NCBI GenBank assembly: GCA_030374805.1
Contig: JARGSG010000207.1
Location: forward strand, 124,001 to 188,000
DNA from: Gracilaria gracilis
Lineage: Eukaryota; Rhodophyta; Florideophyceae; Gracilariales; Gracilariaceae
Length of the DNA stretch: 64,000 nt
Direction of reading: 5' to 3'
A program made the position numbers and the translations under genes. Below are positions 39,880 to 50,200 of the stretch, piece after piece (the first letter of the stretch is position 1; each line of letters starts with the position of its first letter). Below the pieces are notes generated by a model. That model had not been told where the DNA came from, made no database searches, and saw only the letters and a program-made list of their open reading frames with translations.

Positions 39880-40899
39880 TTCTCTTGAGTGTGGTTTATT
39901 ACTCTCTATTTCGAAACAACAAGATGGCTACACTATCTGCATATAGCCTTCTCTCCTAAGAAAGGCCAAGAGGGTATCGCCATAGTCTTCTGAGTAAAGG
40001 AACATTTTTGAGACGTTACTGTATAACTTAATCGGTACAGATGGTCAGCGCATTCGTCAGTGTCGCTTTCTTCTTCGTTGCTACAATATCACTTAAATGG
40101 TTTTCTATCGGTTGCAATGAATGAAGTGCTTCTAAGGGGCGATGATGCTGCGAATCTCATTCGAGTAAAAGCATTGGGGGTGGCAGGAAAACTCGGGAAA
40201 AGCGTTACATTAGTCGCTCACTAAAGAGAAAGAGTTCGCTTGAAGGAATCATACCAGAGGCGAATGGTAGTAGGAAAGCCAAGTTATGCTCGCGAACAAA
40301 CCATAGCGGTAGGCATGTATTGGTCATCCTTATCGTATCAATGTGCTTGGCAGTTGCAATGGTTCAGGAACCAATCGCACTCTGTGGCTCACATCGTGTC
40401 GGAGAAGAGGCACTTGCGGGTTTTTATTTGTGCCTGTATGCGTTGCTTGTAAAAGAAGTTGAAAGGCGACAATAATAACCATAAGAGCCTGGCACCCTGG
40501 AAGCTTTTTTATTATTTCTCTTTGTCGCGGTGAACAGTTTCTATTCTTGAGTAAAGTAAAGGTTGAGAAGAAGCTTTCTCCCTTTAAGAAGGCCAATACG
40601 TTCTATAGCTCGGGTGCGATCAGGTTCTTTGCAGACTTTCTTGTATCTGTTTCAAACCAACAACCACTTCAAGTCGTATTTCTCCTTGCAAGTGTAGTAC
40701 TACAGCTCCTTGTGACAAAAAAGGAGCAGCCTGGAGACACTCCGGATGTGTGTGATATTCGGGGTTTCCTTGCATGCAGAGTCAGTTGTAAAGGGATTTC
40801 ATGGAAGTTAGTGGGAGAGTATCCTAGCTAAATTCTAAACCACTTTTTTCCCACCCACTAGCAAGTGTAGAAACGATCGTGGGATGAAGAGAAACATTG

Positions 40900-41165
40900 G
40901 TAACATCATGACAATTGCACGTTGGCCACAGCCCTTCTCTTTACCCTATTGGATCACACTTACTGAGGAAAAGCTTGTTGTGCACCTGCAGACAAGGCGT
41001 GTTAAATTACGTACAACATTTCGTCTTCTTTCTCTCTCTCTTCGTGGACTTTAAGCTTCTATTCCTAAAGTTAAAGGAAACCTTTGTTTATGCAAAGCTT
41101 TCTTTCCTCAGGAAGGCCAAAAACCTTTGTGGCCACTGTCTAATCAACTCTCTAGCTGACTTATG
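40900..41165 (+). pseudogene. LINE retrotransposon C-terminal remnant plus 3' repeat
   Basis: The translated stretch HVGHSPSLYPIGSHLLRKSL, followed by LCTCRQGVLNYVQHFVFF, matches the cysteine-histidine ending of non-LTR retrotransposon proteins (pattern TGHxxLxxHLxRxG, CxC, xVxHFLLxC) and is homologous to the remnant at 49440. The sequence continues into the dispersed repeat (CTCAGGAAGGCCAAAAACC, GGCCACTGTCTAATC). No reverse transcriptase domain remains. It is an old 5'-truncated fragment. Confidence 0.55.
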
Positions 41166-41309
41166 ATGTCGTATTTTTCTTTAATTCGGAAATCAACCTT
41201 CCATTTCAGGTTGAAGTAAACTCTTCCTCCACAGAAAGTTTTATCTCATTAGCAACCTACATAACATGTATATGTCTTAAAATGTCGACAGAGAAATCGT
41301 CAAGGAGAT

Positions 41310-41445
41310 TATGCCTGCCTCGCCTTCGAGAGCGGGAGGGCTAGTTGCTTCTTACAAAATCAAGAGATGGCCTGATATGAACAGAAACTTTGCACATCAA
41401 GTTGTAATTGGGCTTGTGTGCTCAGAAAGAGTGGTGGGGAGGGAT
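41310..41445 (-). repeat. Dispersed repeat copy, minus strand
   Basis: Read on the minus strand it gives GAGCACACAAGCCCAATTAC, AACTTGATGTGCAAAG, TTTCTGTTC, CAGGCCATCTCTTG and AAGAAGCAACTAGCCC, the same order as the copies at 6250, 26670 and 33610. A block near the internal AGAAAGGCCAGTA position is missing. Confidence 0.7.
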
Positions 41446-42668
41446 GGCGTAGCCCACTCTATCGATTAGTAATACAGTCTGGAGCAGTGACAGAACCTCC
41501 CACCAATCTCTCTATGTCTCTCACAGCCGCTCATTGACCCATGACAAAAAAGCATTCGCGAGAATGAGATGTCATCATTCGATTCTACGAAGAAGACCGG
41601 ACTATGGCTCCTCTTAAGCAAAATGTCTTCTCAAGAAAAGCTTCGTCTGCTCTACAGAAAAAGCACGACTTGACAGAATGCAAACAAAGAAACCAATAGT
41701 TTTGTCGACAAAGGGTAACTCAAATTGTGTAGCGGAATGGTTTGAGGTGGCATATGTGGAAAGAAAAGCGCGAGGGAGAGAGGTAACTTTGGCTCAGTTT
41801 ACCACAGACATGCACGATTTCTACATTCATTAGGGTCATGCATGGAGAGTAAGGTCGTTCGTCGCGATTGCGGCGGGGGTCAAAACAGATCTTGGTCACA
41901 TCGATCTGGCTTTGTTTTGCTGCCCACTGAAAAACGCTTCCGGGCCCGACGATCTACGGATTTCAGAGGACAGGTAAGATATGGCTTTGATAGAGGTGAT
42001 CAAGCAGTGGCCGTCAAAGCTTTTTGGCCTTCTTCAAGAGAGAAAAAACATTCGCAGGGGAGATCCCTTGTTATCTCGAAGTCCGGGGCACCAGACCACA
42101 ATAAGAGGTTCTCTACGATGCACTTAATCGCCGTTTGGTCCAAGGTGCAGCCAGTCCCTTATAAATGAAGCGCGGTGTTCACTAACGATTTATGGTTCAT
42201 TAGTTGATCACATACGACCCAAACGAGCCTGATGTAGCTGAGCTCATCAAGAGCATCAATGGAAAATGCAGGTCTGACAGAAGCGTACGAATCGATACTG
42301 TTTCCAGGTGTTGGGCGTTGTGGCAAACTACTTTGTCAACGAAAACGAAGCGAACGCATGTCTTCTTCTCCAAGCTTACCGTGAGCGCTTTCCCTGCGCA
42401 ACCAGTGAGAGATGGAAGGTCCAAACTTTGGACTCCAAAGCTGAAAGATGAAGGAGTCGGTCGATGCGCGAGAATACTGCCGCTGCACGCTGCATGGGAA
42501 AGTGCCTTTTGAAAAGATCTGTTAAACACCAGTGGCGAGTCGCCTGCCGAGGTGCAAACCGAAACCCAAAACGGCGTGAGAACTTCGCAACCAGTGCAAC
42601 GCACCGCCCCTGGTTGCATATTCTCTCCCTTAGTTAAGTGCTCCGGACGAGCGAGCTCCTACGGCAGT

Positions 42669-44001
42669 ATGAGTGAAGGGGCTCTTAGCCGTCTCTTACC
42701 GTTTAGTGGAATCGGCATCGGATTCGGTTTTGGCTTCGGCTGTGGTGGCGTTGTTGGATGCGGCATAGGCGGCAAAGGTAAAGTGAATCCCTCCCTCTCA
42801 TTGCGTCTTCATGAGGCGAGTTTATCTCACGCGCAGCAACCTGCCCTCGGTTCCGCCTGCATCTCCGCAGATAGCGCCCAATTTCTCTAAGAGATTGAAA
42901 CCTCTGTTGCTTTCGACTCACTCGCTCGACATGCTCACGCCCCGGCTTGAACCGTCGCATTCCTTTCCGTACCCTGATAGGCAACCCGGCCCCATTCCAC
43001 CACACGGAACCGATCGATTGGATGCGCCACAGAAACCAAACGCATACGATCACTTTCTAACAAAGGCGAGACTATTGCTGGAAAGCGAGTTTCCTAGCCA
43101 GCCTTCGTCTCGAATAAGAGAGTTGGAAGAGTCTTTGGAGAACGATCTGTACACTGTGAGGTTCACATGGAGTGAAGGTGCTCAGGAATCAGTTTTCCTA
43201 ACTGGTTCATTCAATGGCTGGGGCGCACCCATCGCTATGCACAAGAGAAGTACACCAGAGCAGGGAGAAGCGATATGGGAGTGTGTGGTACGCCTCTCAG
43301 CCGGTGAATATCGCTACAAATACGTGGTGGACGGAGAATTGCGAGTTGACAGAGAGCGACTGTGTGAATATGTTGGTTTTGTTCCATTTGCGAACAAACT
43401 GATCATTGAGGACGCTGAGAAAGCATGACGAAATGAAATCAGCAGCAAATGAATTAACTTCAGAAGAACTGTTTACTATAGACAAAATTGGTACTAACTA
43501 CGCTTTTTCCGTATCCGTGTGGCTCTACAAACCAATGGTCTTCGTCCTTGTTATCAAATATACACTCTTACATATTCCCACAGGGATAAAGGGCGTAAAC
43601 ATTCCTGGCTTCGGATGGGTAAGTCGTTACGAACCGTCGAAAGAGCAAGGGAAGTTGCTCTCAATGAAAAGCATAAAACTGACAAGAAGACTCTCTCACC
43701 TGCGCGCGGTGTACAAAAATAGGGAGTGGGATGTGGAGTGGGGTTTGGGTTCGGTTGGGGGTTATTCCTACTTGGCATCGGCACACCAGTATACTCCACC
43801 ACAAAACTGTTAGGGATCGAGGATCGTAAAATGGACAAGAGAGCCGTCGAGATCGATGGCGATCTCGCAGCCGGAAAACGTCCATACGGGGCCCTTCCAG
43901 AAAGTCTTTCGACCAAAGACGAGTTGATGGACCGTTTCATCCGTTCTTTGATCATCAAACGAGAGAAGATGCGCAGGAATCGCGGTCAGTTCATGCAATG
44001 A
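42669..44001 (+). CDS. Glycine-rich plastid-type protein (three exons)
   Basis: Joining 42669-42777, 43584-43618 and 43723-44001 gives a 140-residue protein with alternating-glycine membrane-type segments: GIGIGFGFGFGCGGVVG in exon 1, KGVNIPGFGWG across exons 2 and 3, and GCGVGFGFGWGLFLLGIG in exon 3. This resembles plant plastid-targeted proteins of unknown function that carry GxGxGxGWG repeats. A hydrophilic tail ends KREKMRRNRGQFMQ. Splice sites are GTAAAG...CCCACAG (806 nt) and GTAAGT...AAAATAG (104 nt), with matching phases (1, then 0). The first intron contains a complete CBM48 gene on the same strand. The 5' end is the first in-frame ATG, so an extra upstream exon is possible. Confidence 0.65.
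42811..43428 (+). CDS. CBM48 (AMPK-beta type) glycogen/starch-binding protein, nested
   Basis: This 205-residue protein has a C-terminal carbohydrate-binding module 48: YTVRFTWSEGAQESVFLTGS, then FNGWGAPIAM, GEAIWECVVRLSAGEYRYKY and VDGELRVD, followed by a short tail. CBM48 modules bind alpha-glucans in AMPK-beta, in starch-branching enzymes and in PTST-type plastid proteins. No kinase-interaction or catalytic domain follows, so a starch/glycogen adaptor is the likely type. The N-terminal 40 residues are Ser/Pro-rich and could be a targeting peptide; Met at 42931 is an alternative start. The whole gene lies in intron 1 of the glycine-rich gene, only 33 nt after its splice donor. Confidence 0.8.
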   Translation: MRRVYLTRSNLPSVPPASPQIAPNFSKRLKPLLLSTHSLDMLTPRLEPSHSFPYPDRQPGPIPPHGTDRLDAPQKPNAYDHFLTKARLLLESEFPSQPSSRIRELEESLENDLYTVRFTWSEGAQESVFLTGSFNGWGAPIAMHKRSTPEQGEAIWECVVRLSAGEYRYKYVVDGELRVDRERLCEYVGFVPFANKLIIEDAEKA

Positions 44002-44020
44002 AACACTTCATTCACCACTG

Positions 44021-45028
44021 TCATGAAGGCACTGCCGCCGGCTGAACAAATTTTGAAGGGCGCGAAGCTGTCGCACGCAATAGTTTGTCCGGCACGGCAA
44101 TAGGAGCGCGTAAAACCCTGAGCCCCATGACAGTAAACACTGCAGCAAACGTGGTCTGCAGCACAGCGTCCGGCACAACAACCGCGACGCTAGAACCTAG
44201 CGCAGCGCCACAAACGGCGCCAATCAACAGCGGTGGTACGATCGAAGCACGAACCAGTCCCATACGGGCGTAACACAATGCACCACAGGCAGTAGGCAGC
44301 ACCATACTAGCGAACGACGTCGCCAAAACTTGCTTAAACGAGTGCTCGGGCGATAACAGGGCGATGACGGGTGTGAACAAGGAGCCGCCCGAAATACCGA
44401 GCAAGCCCGACGTGAACCCAATAGCCGACCCAACGCCCGCCAGCAACATTTGCCGATCTCCCTGCGGCACCTCACCGCCACCTATCGCTCGCCGCTCTAA
44501 GTACGCCCGAAGCGGCATAACGGGCGCTAAAACCAGCATAAAGCCGCCCAACGCGCGCCGCAATACCGGCGCGTTCACTACCGCCGATGCCCTCGCGCCG
44601 AGCGGCGTGAACAGCGCGGCACCGCCGGACAAACCAACAACGGTGCTCCAGTCCACTCCCCCGTCCGAAGCAGCCGCAAGCGATGCGGCGCCAGTGATGG
44701 CGACGCATGTGACGGCGACGAGCGAGTTGGCGGCGGCCTGCCGCTGCGACAGGCCGGCGAAGCGAACCAGCGCTGGGATGCTGAAGATGGCGCCGCCCAC
44801 GCCGCACATGGCGCCTAGCGCGCCGGACGTGGCGCCTACCATCCCGATCGTGCGCGCGGGGGAGCTGGAAGACGCGCTTGGGAGCGGCGGCGGTGGCGTG
44901 GGCGGTAGGTGTTGAGGGGGCGGGCGGGAGAGACGCGGGAGCGGCGGGCGGTAGAGACGGGTGGCGTCCGGCATGATGGCGCTGTGCGTGCGCAACAGCT
45001 TGGATGCGCGCGCGGCCGCGGAGAACAT
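44021..45028 (-). CDS. TauE/SafE (TSUP) family membrane transporter
   Basis: This is a 335-residue multi-span membrane protein of the TauE/SafE family, whose members export sulfite, sulfoacetate or related anions. The tandem family repeat is visible: GATSGALGAMCGVGGAIFSI with QRQAAANSLVAV in the first half, and GFTSGLLGISGGSLFTPVI with FKQVLATSFASMVLPTA in the second. The first 60 residues are basic and proline-rich without acidic runs, suggesting mitochondrial or plastid targeting; the ATG at 45028 is the first of the frame. The substrate is unknown. It converges on the glycine-rich gene with a 19-bp gap. Confidence 0.88.
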   Translation of the reverse strand: MFSAAARASKLLRTHSAIMPDATRLYRPPLPRLSRPPPQHLPPTPPPPLPSASSSSPARTIGMVGATSGALGAMCGVGGAIFSIPALVRFAGLSQRQAAANSLVAVTCVAITGAASLAAASDGGVDWSTVVGLSGGAALFTPLGARASAVVNAPVLRRALGGFMLVLAPVMPLRAYLERRAIGGGEVPQGDRQMLLAGVGSAIGFTSGLLGISGGSLFTPVIALLSPEHSFKQVLATSFASMVLPTACGALCYARMGLVRASIVPPLLIGAVCGAALGSSVAVVVPDAVLQTTFAAVFTVMGLRVLRAPIAVPDKLLRATASRPSKFVQPAAVPS

Positions 45029-45718
45029 AGTGACGGCGGACGGGCGGGGGCGGCGCGGACGGAGATCGGAAGCGATGGGAGAAGAGGAATGTTGGGGAGG
45101 GACGGAAAAATGGTGAGCGACTTGAGGGAGGAGGTCTACCTATGGGGCGGGAGCGTTTTCATGGCGCCATTGGAAAGGGTGATTGATGCGCAGATATTTT
45201 GGCTTACAGAACATGTGTGGCGGCGACGCGCCGCCGAACGTGCGATGGAGCGGCTTTGCAACCCTACTGCTGTAAAGTTGTAAAGCGTATGACCAATTGG
45301 ATTGCAGACCGTGTGCAGCGCGCGCTGTGATTGGGAGGCTTGGTGGCGGGTTATTCGACGTTAACTGTTCTCACATCGTAATTTTAGAGACATCTTAGTG
45401 AGACCCTTATAGTTGGTATCCTTCGAAGGAGACTTGCATTCAGTCAACGCTTTCCGACTACTGCTTAAAGATATGCATATCATGTCAATGAAGTCCCAGT
45501 GTTGATTCCGTTCTTCGTCGAATTGTCTTCGCCGTGCGTTTCTAAAGGTAAGAGATCTTAGTAAGTGCCCTGTAGAAGACGCAGTCCTGCCTTTGTCTCC
45601 ACGTTGTTTGCTTGCTGCCACGCAACGTATCCGGAGAGAAACAGCAGACAACACATTCGTCTTATAAATAGAGCCGTCGCAAAAGCTTAATCTGCAAGTC
45701 TTTCGTAGTCTTTCGTAG
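45029..45718. promoter_or_regulatory. Spacer with TATA box
   Basis: This spacer holds the promoter of the TauE gene on its left side. On the plus strand a strong TATAAATA lies at 45663-45670, 49 bp before the ATG of the small ORF at 45719. A minus-strand frame at 45361-45753 has no family resemblance. Confidence 0.5.
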
Positions 45719-46102
45719 ATGACGCCCTTTGCCACAACACGTGTTGCTTGCACAATGCTATCGGCATCGCCCCGCTACCCACCCATCTTTTTACATTTCC
45801 GCAAAGCAGAAAACATTGACCGTAGCACTACCATGCCCGTCCTGTCCTTCCCGTCGCAACCCGTCCCGGCCCATCACGAACGTACAAGGGACATCGAGGC
45901 AATGCGAACAGCAATGAAGGTGTTGCTTAACCGCCCCTTTCAGCATCGCGCCGTACCGCCTGAAACTGTGTATCGCATCCATTTCTCACTTCGCTGGGCC
46001 TGTGAGCATCTGCTTCGTCGGACCAGGCAGTTCAACACTATACGTCCCGTGGCCTGCCAAAATGATCCAGTCTGCCAGCCTTGGTGCGTTCCATGTATGT
46101 AA
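45719..46102 (+). CDS. Hypothetical small protein behind a strong TATA box
   Basis: This is an open frame of 127 codons with no family I recognise. Support comes from position: TATAAATA at 45663-45670 predicts transcription start about 25-30 bp later, just ahead of the ATG. Met at 45833 (MPVLSFPSQPVPAH) gives a cleaner 89-residue product with an amphipathic middle (DIEAMRTAMKVLLNRP) and four Cys near the end. It may be the first exon of a longer gene or a non-coding transcript. Confidence 0.35.
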   Translation: MTPFATTRVACTMLSASPRYPPIFLHFRKAENIDRSTTMPVLSFPSQPVPAHHERTRDIEAMRTAMKVLLNRPFQHRAVPPETVYRIHFSLRWACEHLLRRTRQFNTIRPVACQNDPVCQPWCVPCM

Positions 46103-46206
46103 CTTTTTTGCCACATGCTTCATGTTGCGGCCATTTGCTGTCGGGCCACATGCGTCTCATAGATGACAACCGCCTGTTCTCCACGGCTGTTGCGCTCACG
46201 AAACGC

Positions 46207-46214
46207 TATATAAA
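46207..46214 (+). promoter_or_regulatory. TATA box of the malectin-like gene
   Basis: TATATAAA, 100 bp before the ATG at 46314. The predicted transcription start is near 46240, leaving a leader of about 75 nt. Confidence 0.7.
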
Positions 46215-46313
46215 CTCTGCATCGTCGCATCCTAGCAGTAAATATCATCACGGAGACATTCACCCAGTCTCATTCGTACACACGCCTACAAATCCTCCCC
46301 AACTCACAGCAAT

Positions 46314-47114
46314 ATGACATCAACACTACACCGCCGACTCTCCCTCAACATTGTGTTCCTATGCTCGCTGCTACTTCTCGTGACGGCGGCGCCATCAGCC
46401 ATGCCACACACCGTCAGAATGGATGAGTCGCCCGAACCCGATCCGCTGGTGATCGTGCTAGAAGAGCCCTCAGTCCCCGAAGAAACGCCGCCAGTCATAG
46501 TTGAAGAGCTGCCTGTGCCCACCGCTGCCGACCCAGTGTCTATCGAGGTAGTGGAAGATGACCTTATGCCCTCCGCAGAACCACAAACGCAAGCCACATC
46601 AACTTCCACCGCTCCCGTACCGTTCTTTGCGTACAACATCGGCGGAGATGCGTTCGGTCAGGTGCAAGCAGACCCGGTTCAATACGTCACCGGCGAAACA
46701 CTGGTGTTCAACATGCCTGAGGCCGTCATCAGTGGCGCCAATGGTGTGATTGAGCCCGTGTATAAGTCTCATCGCTACGGCATGTTGGGCTCTGTGTGGG
46801 GCTATGACCTTCCTGTGCAGGAGCCTGGATACTATACTTGCAAGCTGCATTATTGTGAAACGTTTTCAGATTTCTTCTCGGCCGAGCCGAACAGAACGTT
46901 CGAAGTCACTTTGGTGGGTGACGGTGAACCTGACAAGGTACATAGCGCCGAGTTTGATGTGATGGTGGAGTTGGAAGGCAGAGAATTCACTGCGTATGAT
47001 CGCACGTTCCAGAATATCGCCGTGGAGACTGAGCTTGTGTTGAGGGAGACGCCGTCGAAGGGTGATGCGTTCCTTTCTGGCATTACTTGTATCTGGACGG
47101 CTCCACTCAACTAG
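46314..47114 (+). CDS. Secreted or luminal malectin-domain protein
   Basis: This is a 266-residue protein. A signal peptide (LNIVFLCSLLLLVTAAPSA) is followed by an acidic Pro/Glu/Val-rich linker (residues 35-100) and then a malectin domain: FAYNIGGDAFGQVQADPVQY, YKSHRYGMLGSVWGYDLPV, PGYYTCKLHYCETF, RTFEVTLVGD and LSGITCIW. Malectins bind di-glucose high-mannose N-glycans in the endoplasmic reticulum, and related domains occur in cell-wall-sensing receptors. There is no kinase or transmembrane tail here, so it is a soluble lectin-like protein of the secretory path or cell surface. Confidence 0.85.
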   Translation: MTSTLHRRLSLNIVFLCSLLLLVTAAPSAMPHTVRMDESPEPDPLVIVLEEPSVPEETPPVIVEELPVPTAADPVSIEVVEDDLMPSAEPQTQATSTSTAPVPFFAYNIGGDAFGQVQADPVQYVTGETLVFNMPEAVISGANGVIEPVYKSHRYGMLGSVWGYDLPVQEPGYYTCKLHYCETFSDFFSAEPNRTFEVTLVGDGEPDKVHSAEFDVMVELEGREFTAYDRTFQNIAVETELVLRETPSKGDAFLSGITCIWTAPLN

Positions 47115-47394
47115 AAGAGGCTTTTGCTCTCAAGCTGTAGCGTAGACTGTCAACTCATGATGTTTATATAGATACAGGGTAGCGTTCTACTACATAAGAA
47201 AAGTTCCTTCGCACAACCTTTTATGCTGCGGAGATTACAAACCCGGGAACACGCACGCAGTGCACCAATCGGCGCTGCGCGCATCACGTGATTTCAATCG
47301 CGTAGATTTCACGTGGGCAGCAGCGGAGCTCCAACTTCACGCCGCACGCGCCTCCGTCTGGTCTTCGCCATCGCCCGTCGCCTCAGCCCGCACG
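47115..47394. promoter_or_regulatory. Promoter of the KsgA-type gene
   Basis: It contains TTTATATAGATA (about 47163-47174), GGTAGCGTT (47178-47186, a word shared with other spacers) and two G-boxes CACGTG at 47285-47290 and 47310-47315, 25 bp apart, ahead of the ATG at 47395. Confidence 0.5.
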
Positions 47395-48426
47395 ATGAAG
47401 CGCGTCGCCCTGCCCACCATGCCTGTTCGTCATCTCTCCAGCGCCTTCGCGCCGCCTTCAGCGCCCCGCTTCTTCCCGCAACGTCCCGGCCTCCCAATCA
47501 TCTCTCGCGGCAACACGCCGCGCTGCACGCTATCCCCACCGCCGCCATTCTCGTTCACGCCGCCACAGCCGCCGCGCTCAATCCACCCGAAGAAGTCGCT
47601 CAGCCAGAATTTTCTGCGCGACAAGCAAATCATCGACCGTATCATCTCGTCGTTCCAGCATGTTGTCGATGAGACCGAGCCTTCGCCAACCGTTGTTGAG
47701 GTCGGTCCTGGCTTGGGCGCGCTTACGGATAGGTTGATACAACATTATCCGGACATGTACGCTGTTGAGATTGATAGGAGGGCGGTTGAACATCTGCGTG
47801 CCCGACATGCGCACTTGAATCTTCATCACGCCGACGTTTTGCAGGTTGATTGGAACGCGTTATCGACGCAGTTATCAACCCCGCTCGCTGTGATTGGTAA
47901 TCTTCCGTACAACATTGTGTCGCAGATTTTGTTCTCTCTGTTAGAAGCGCCCGACAACACAATATCCACCGCGATGGTAATGATGCAAAAAGAAGTTGCT
48001 CAACGTGTTACGGCGAAGCCCAACAGCCGAGCGTTTGGAATTCTGTCTGTTATATCCCAATTGTACGCCCAGCCTCAACTTTTGTTCACAGTTCCAAACA
48101 CCGCCTTTTTCCCTGCACCGCAGGTCACGTCCGCCATGGTCCAGCTGCAGTTTATCCCTCATCCACAGTTTGACAGGAACAACGTGCCCATGAATCGTGC
48201 TCTTCGCACCGTCGTGCGAACGGCGTTTAATCAGAGACGTAAACGCCTCCGAAACGCTCTCAAGTCCATCTGCAACGGCATGCAACTACCCAACGGGTGG
48301 GACCTGAAGAGACCGGAAGAGTTGGAACCCATAGAATTCTTACAGATCGCCCAGTTTCTATACCCAGACGGTCTGAAAGAGGATCGAGATAGGAAGGGGA
48401 AGGCTCCGCATGCAGTATGGAGATAG
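47395..48426 (+). CDS. rRNA adenine dimethyltransferase, KsgA/Dim1 family, organellar
   Basis: This 343-residue enzyme dimethylates the two adjacent adenines near the 3' end of small-subunit rRNA. Motifs: KKSLSQNFLRDKQIIDRI, VVEVGPGLGALT (AdoMet motif I), MYAVEIDRRAV, the catalytic NLPYNI, MMQKEVAQRVTAKP and FFPAPQVTSAMVQL. It is closest in layout to bacterial KsgA. The 70-residue Ser/Pro/Arg-rich N-terminus before the core looks like a plastid transit peptide, as in plant PFC1; mitochondria are the alternative. The start at 47395 is chosen as the first ATG giving a transit-like sequence. Confidence 0.92.
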   Translation: MKRVALPTMPVRHLSSAFAPPSAPRFFPQRPGLPIISRGNTPRCTLSPPPPFSFTPPQPPRSIHPKKSLSQNFLRDKQIIDRIISSFQHVVDETEPSPTVVEVGPGLGALTDRLIQHYPDMYAVEIDRRAVEHLRARHAHLNLHHADVLQVDWNALSTQLSTPLAVIGNLPYNIVSQILFSLLEAPDNTISTAMVMMQKEVAQRVTAKPNSRAFGILSVISQLYAQPQLLFTVPNTAFFPAPQVTSAMVQLQFIPHPQFDRNNVPMNRALRTVVRTAFNQRRKRLRNALKSICNGMQLPNGWDLKRPEELEPIEFLQIAQFLYPDGLKEDRDRKGKAPHAVWR

Positions 48427-50200
48427 TCCAGCCTTCGCCGCACTCCTACAGTCGAGTCTGAGCGGCATTTATGTTTGTTTCAAATAGAGCCCCCAGGGTG
48501 GGACATACAGGGAACATTCCAAAATGTTTTCCATCATGGTGAAGGCTTGTCTGATGAAACGTGATGATCACATCGAGGGGATAGTGTATGTGTGTATATA
48601 TTTAAGCTTGTTTGCGTTCATGCGTTGATCAACGCTTGAGAAGTCGGGGCCTGGGAATGACGCTCCATCTCTGCTGCTACAGGTACCATGGGTACTACAG
48701 AATACCTGTACAGGTATTGACGATGCATTGGACGCAGAAAGACTTTGGTCGCGTACAATTGCCGCCGTGCCGAGCTCCAGTGAGTACTCCACAGGAATGT
48801 CGACGCAGCGCCAACTCAATGCTGTTCGCCCCCGCTGAACCAGAGTGGATCTTGTCCTGCTCAAAGCCTTTTCGCATGCAGTCGAGTCGCACTCTTTTCC
48901 TTGTTACGAATCTCATCACCCATAGTGTCACAGGCACAGACAGATCCTACTAGTGCATAGTCCCCATAATGAAGACCTCTCTAGGAATACGGACAATATC
49001 ATCAAAACAGTGCTTTGAGTTGACACAAGCAGGATCAGGACGAATGCTTTGCCAAACGCCTTTAGGAATAAATGGAGTGAGAGCATTCCTCCTTATTGAA
49101 ATTCCTAGTGTCTACTAATATGTCTGTACAGAGAGAGAGAGAATCCGGGAATCAATGTGTGCCATAGACATGTAAAGCAACTGGTAGCAACGTCTACCAT
49201 GGAAAAGTCAAGGTCTTCCGCTGTAGAGTTTCCCCTGGGATAACATGGGGGATCGAACTTTTGTTCTTACTTCGATTAGCAACCAAGTCTCCCAGTGTCT
49301 CTTGCCAGGAACGAGCCTTCGAAATACAATGGCATTTCGTTGGCCGTGAAGATAGGAACCCTCGAAGTCCAATTCCACCCTACTGATTTCGGAATTACCG
49401 AAAGCCGTTGAGAACATTCTTTCTCAGAGAGAAGCCGAAACCGCTTTGGCACAGATTTACGTGGGACATACGCCAAGCTTACATCCTCTTGGATCTTATT
49501 TACGTGGAAAGAAGTTGGTATGTAATTACAGACCTGGGGTTGTGAACGACGTTGACCACTACCTTCTGCGCTGCCCAAACAGAACGTTATCCAGGCGTTT
49601 ATGTCTACCTTCTCGGCGAGAACGCCAAAAACTATCGTTGCTAATATAGTGAGAAAGCGGCCCGCTAGAGCTCACATTTTGGGCATTTTCTGCCTCGCAG
49701 TACTTCACCAAGATATAAAAGCTCAATAAGTTAGGGATGGAAGACTGTATACTAGCTCCAGCCACCTTAGGCAGAGGGAGAGACTTAGAAACCACGAAGG
49801 TATGTCATACATATATGACTGCTGTGAAGTAGTAGATGGTATGCAATGCAAGTGTTGCTATGAACTATAAGAAAGGACTAGGCATTGCTTTGTTCCTTGC
49901 ACTAGGAAGTATTACTGGGCTTGAGAGGGTTGGAAACCACAGAGGGCTTTCAGAGCGTTGCCTACCCTGTACTAAACACCTTGTACGAAAAGAGAGGACA
50001 AGAAGAGTCTCTGCAATGACCACGCTGGGGCGGAAGTAGCCATCGCACAATGCGCTCTGGGTGCAGCTTGCTCACCATCTTCATCATCACGAAGCCTTAT
50101 AGTTACTGTACCCTAGTTCTGTCTCACAACCCATCATAAATTCGGAATGAGGTGAGGCTAGTGTCTACTAGGAGGAATAATCTGAGGAATCAGCAACCAT
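48427..50200. other. Spacer with LINE remnant
   Basis: No intact gene over 1.8 kb. A LINE-like coding remnant lies at about 49440-49650, and a short GA tract at 49127-49141. The rest is AT-rich and unremarkable. Confidence 0.5.
49440..49650 (+). pseudogene. LINE retrotransposon C-terminal remnant
   Basis: Translation gives LAQIYVGHTPSLHPLGSYLR, then GKKLVCNYRPGVVNDVDHYL and LRCPNRT, which fits the C-terminal Cys/His motif of non-LTR retrotransposon proteins (LRTGHxxLxxYLxRxG...CxxC...VxHFLLxCP). It is homologous to the remnant at 40900, and the following GAGAACGCCAAAAACT resembles the start of the dispersed repeat. The upstream part of the element is gone. Confidence 0.6.

Larger units (their letters stand above)
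38101..42668. other. Long gene-poor region with LINE remnants
   Basis: About 4.5 kb without a recognised intact gene. It contains a poly-C run (about 38238-38248), a hairpin made of GTAGCGTT words (39844-39879), a weak repeat copy at about 40545-40620, a LINE-like coding remnant (about 40900-41000) running into a plus-strand repeat copy (to 41165), a minus-strand repeat copy (about 41310-41445) and another (about 42000-42115) resembling the piece at 4262. Short frames at 42204-42512 on both strands have no family match. The end holds the promoter of the glycine-rich gene. Confidence 0.55.
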
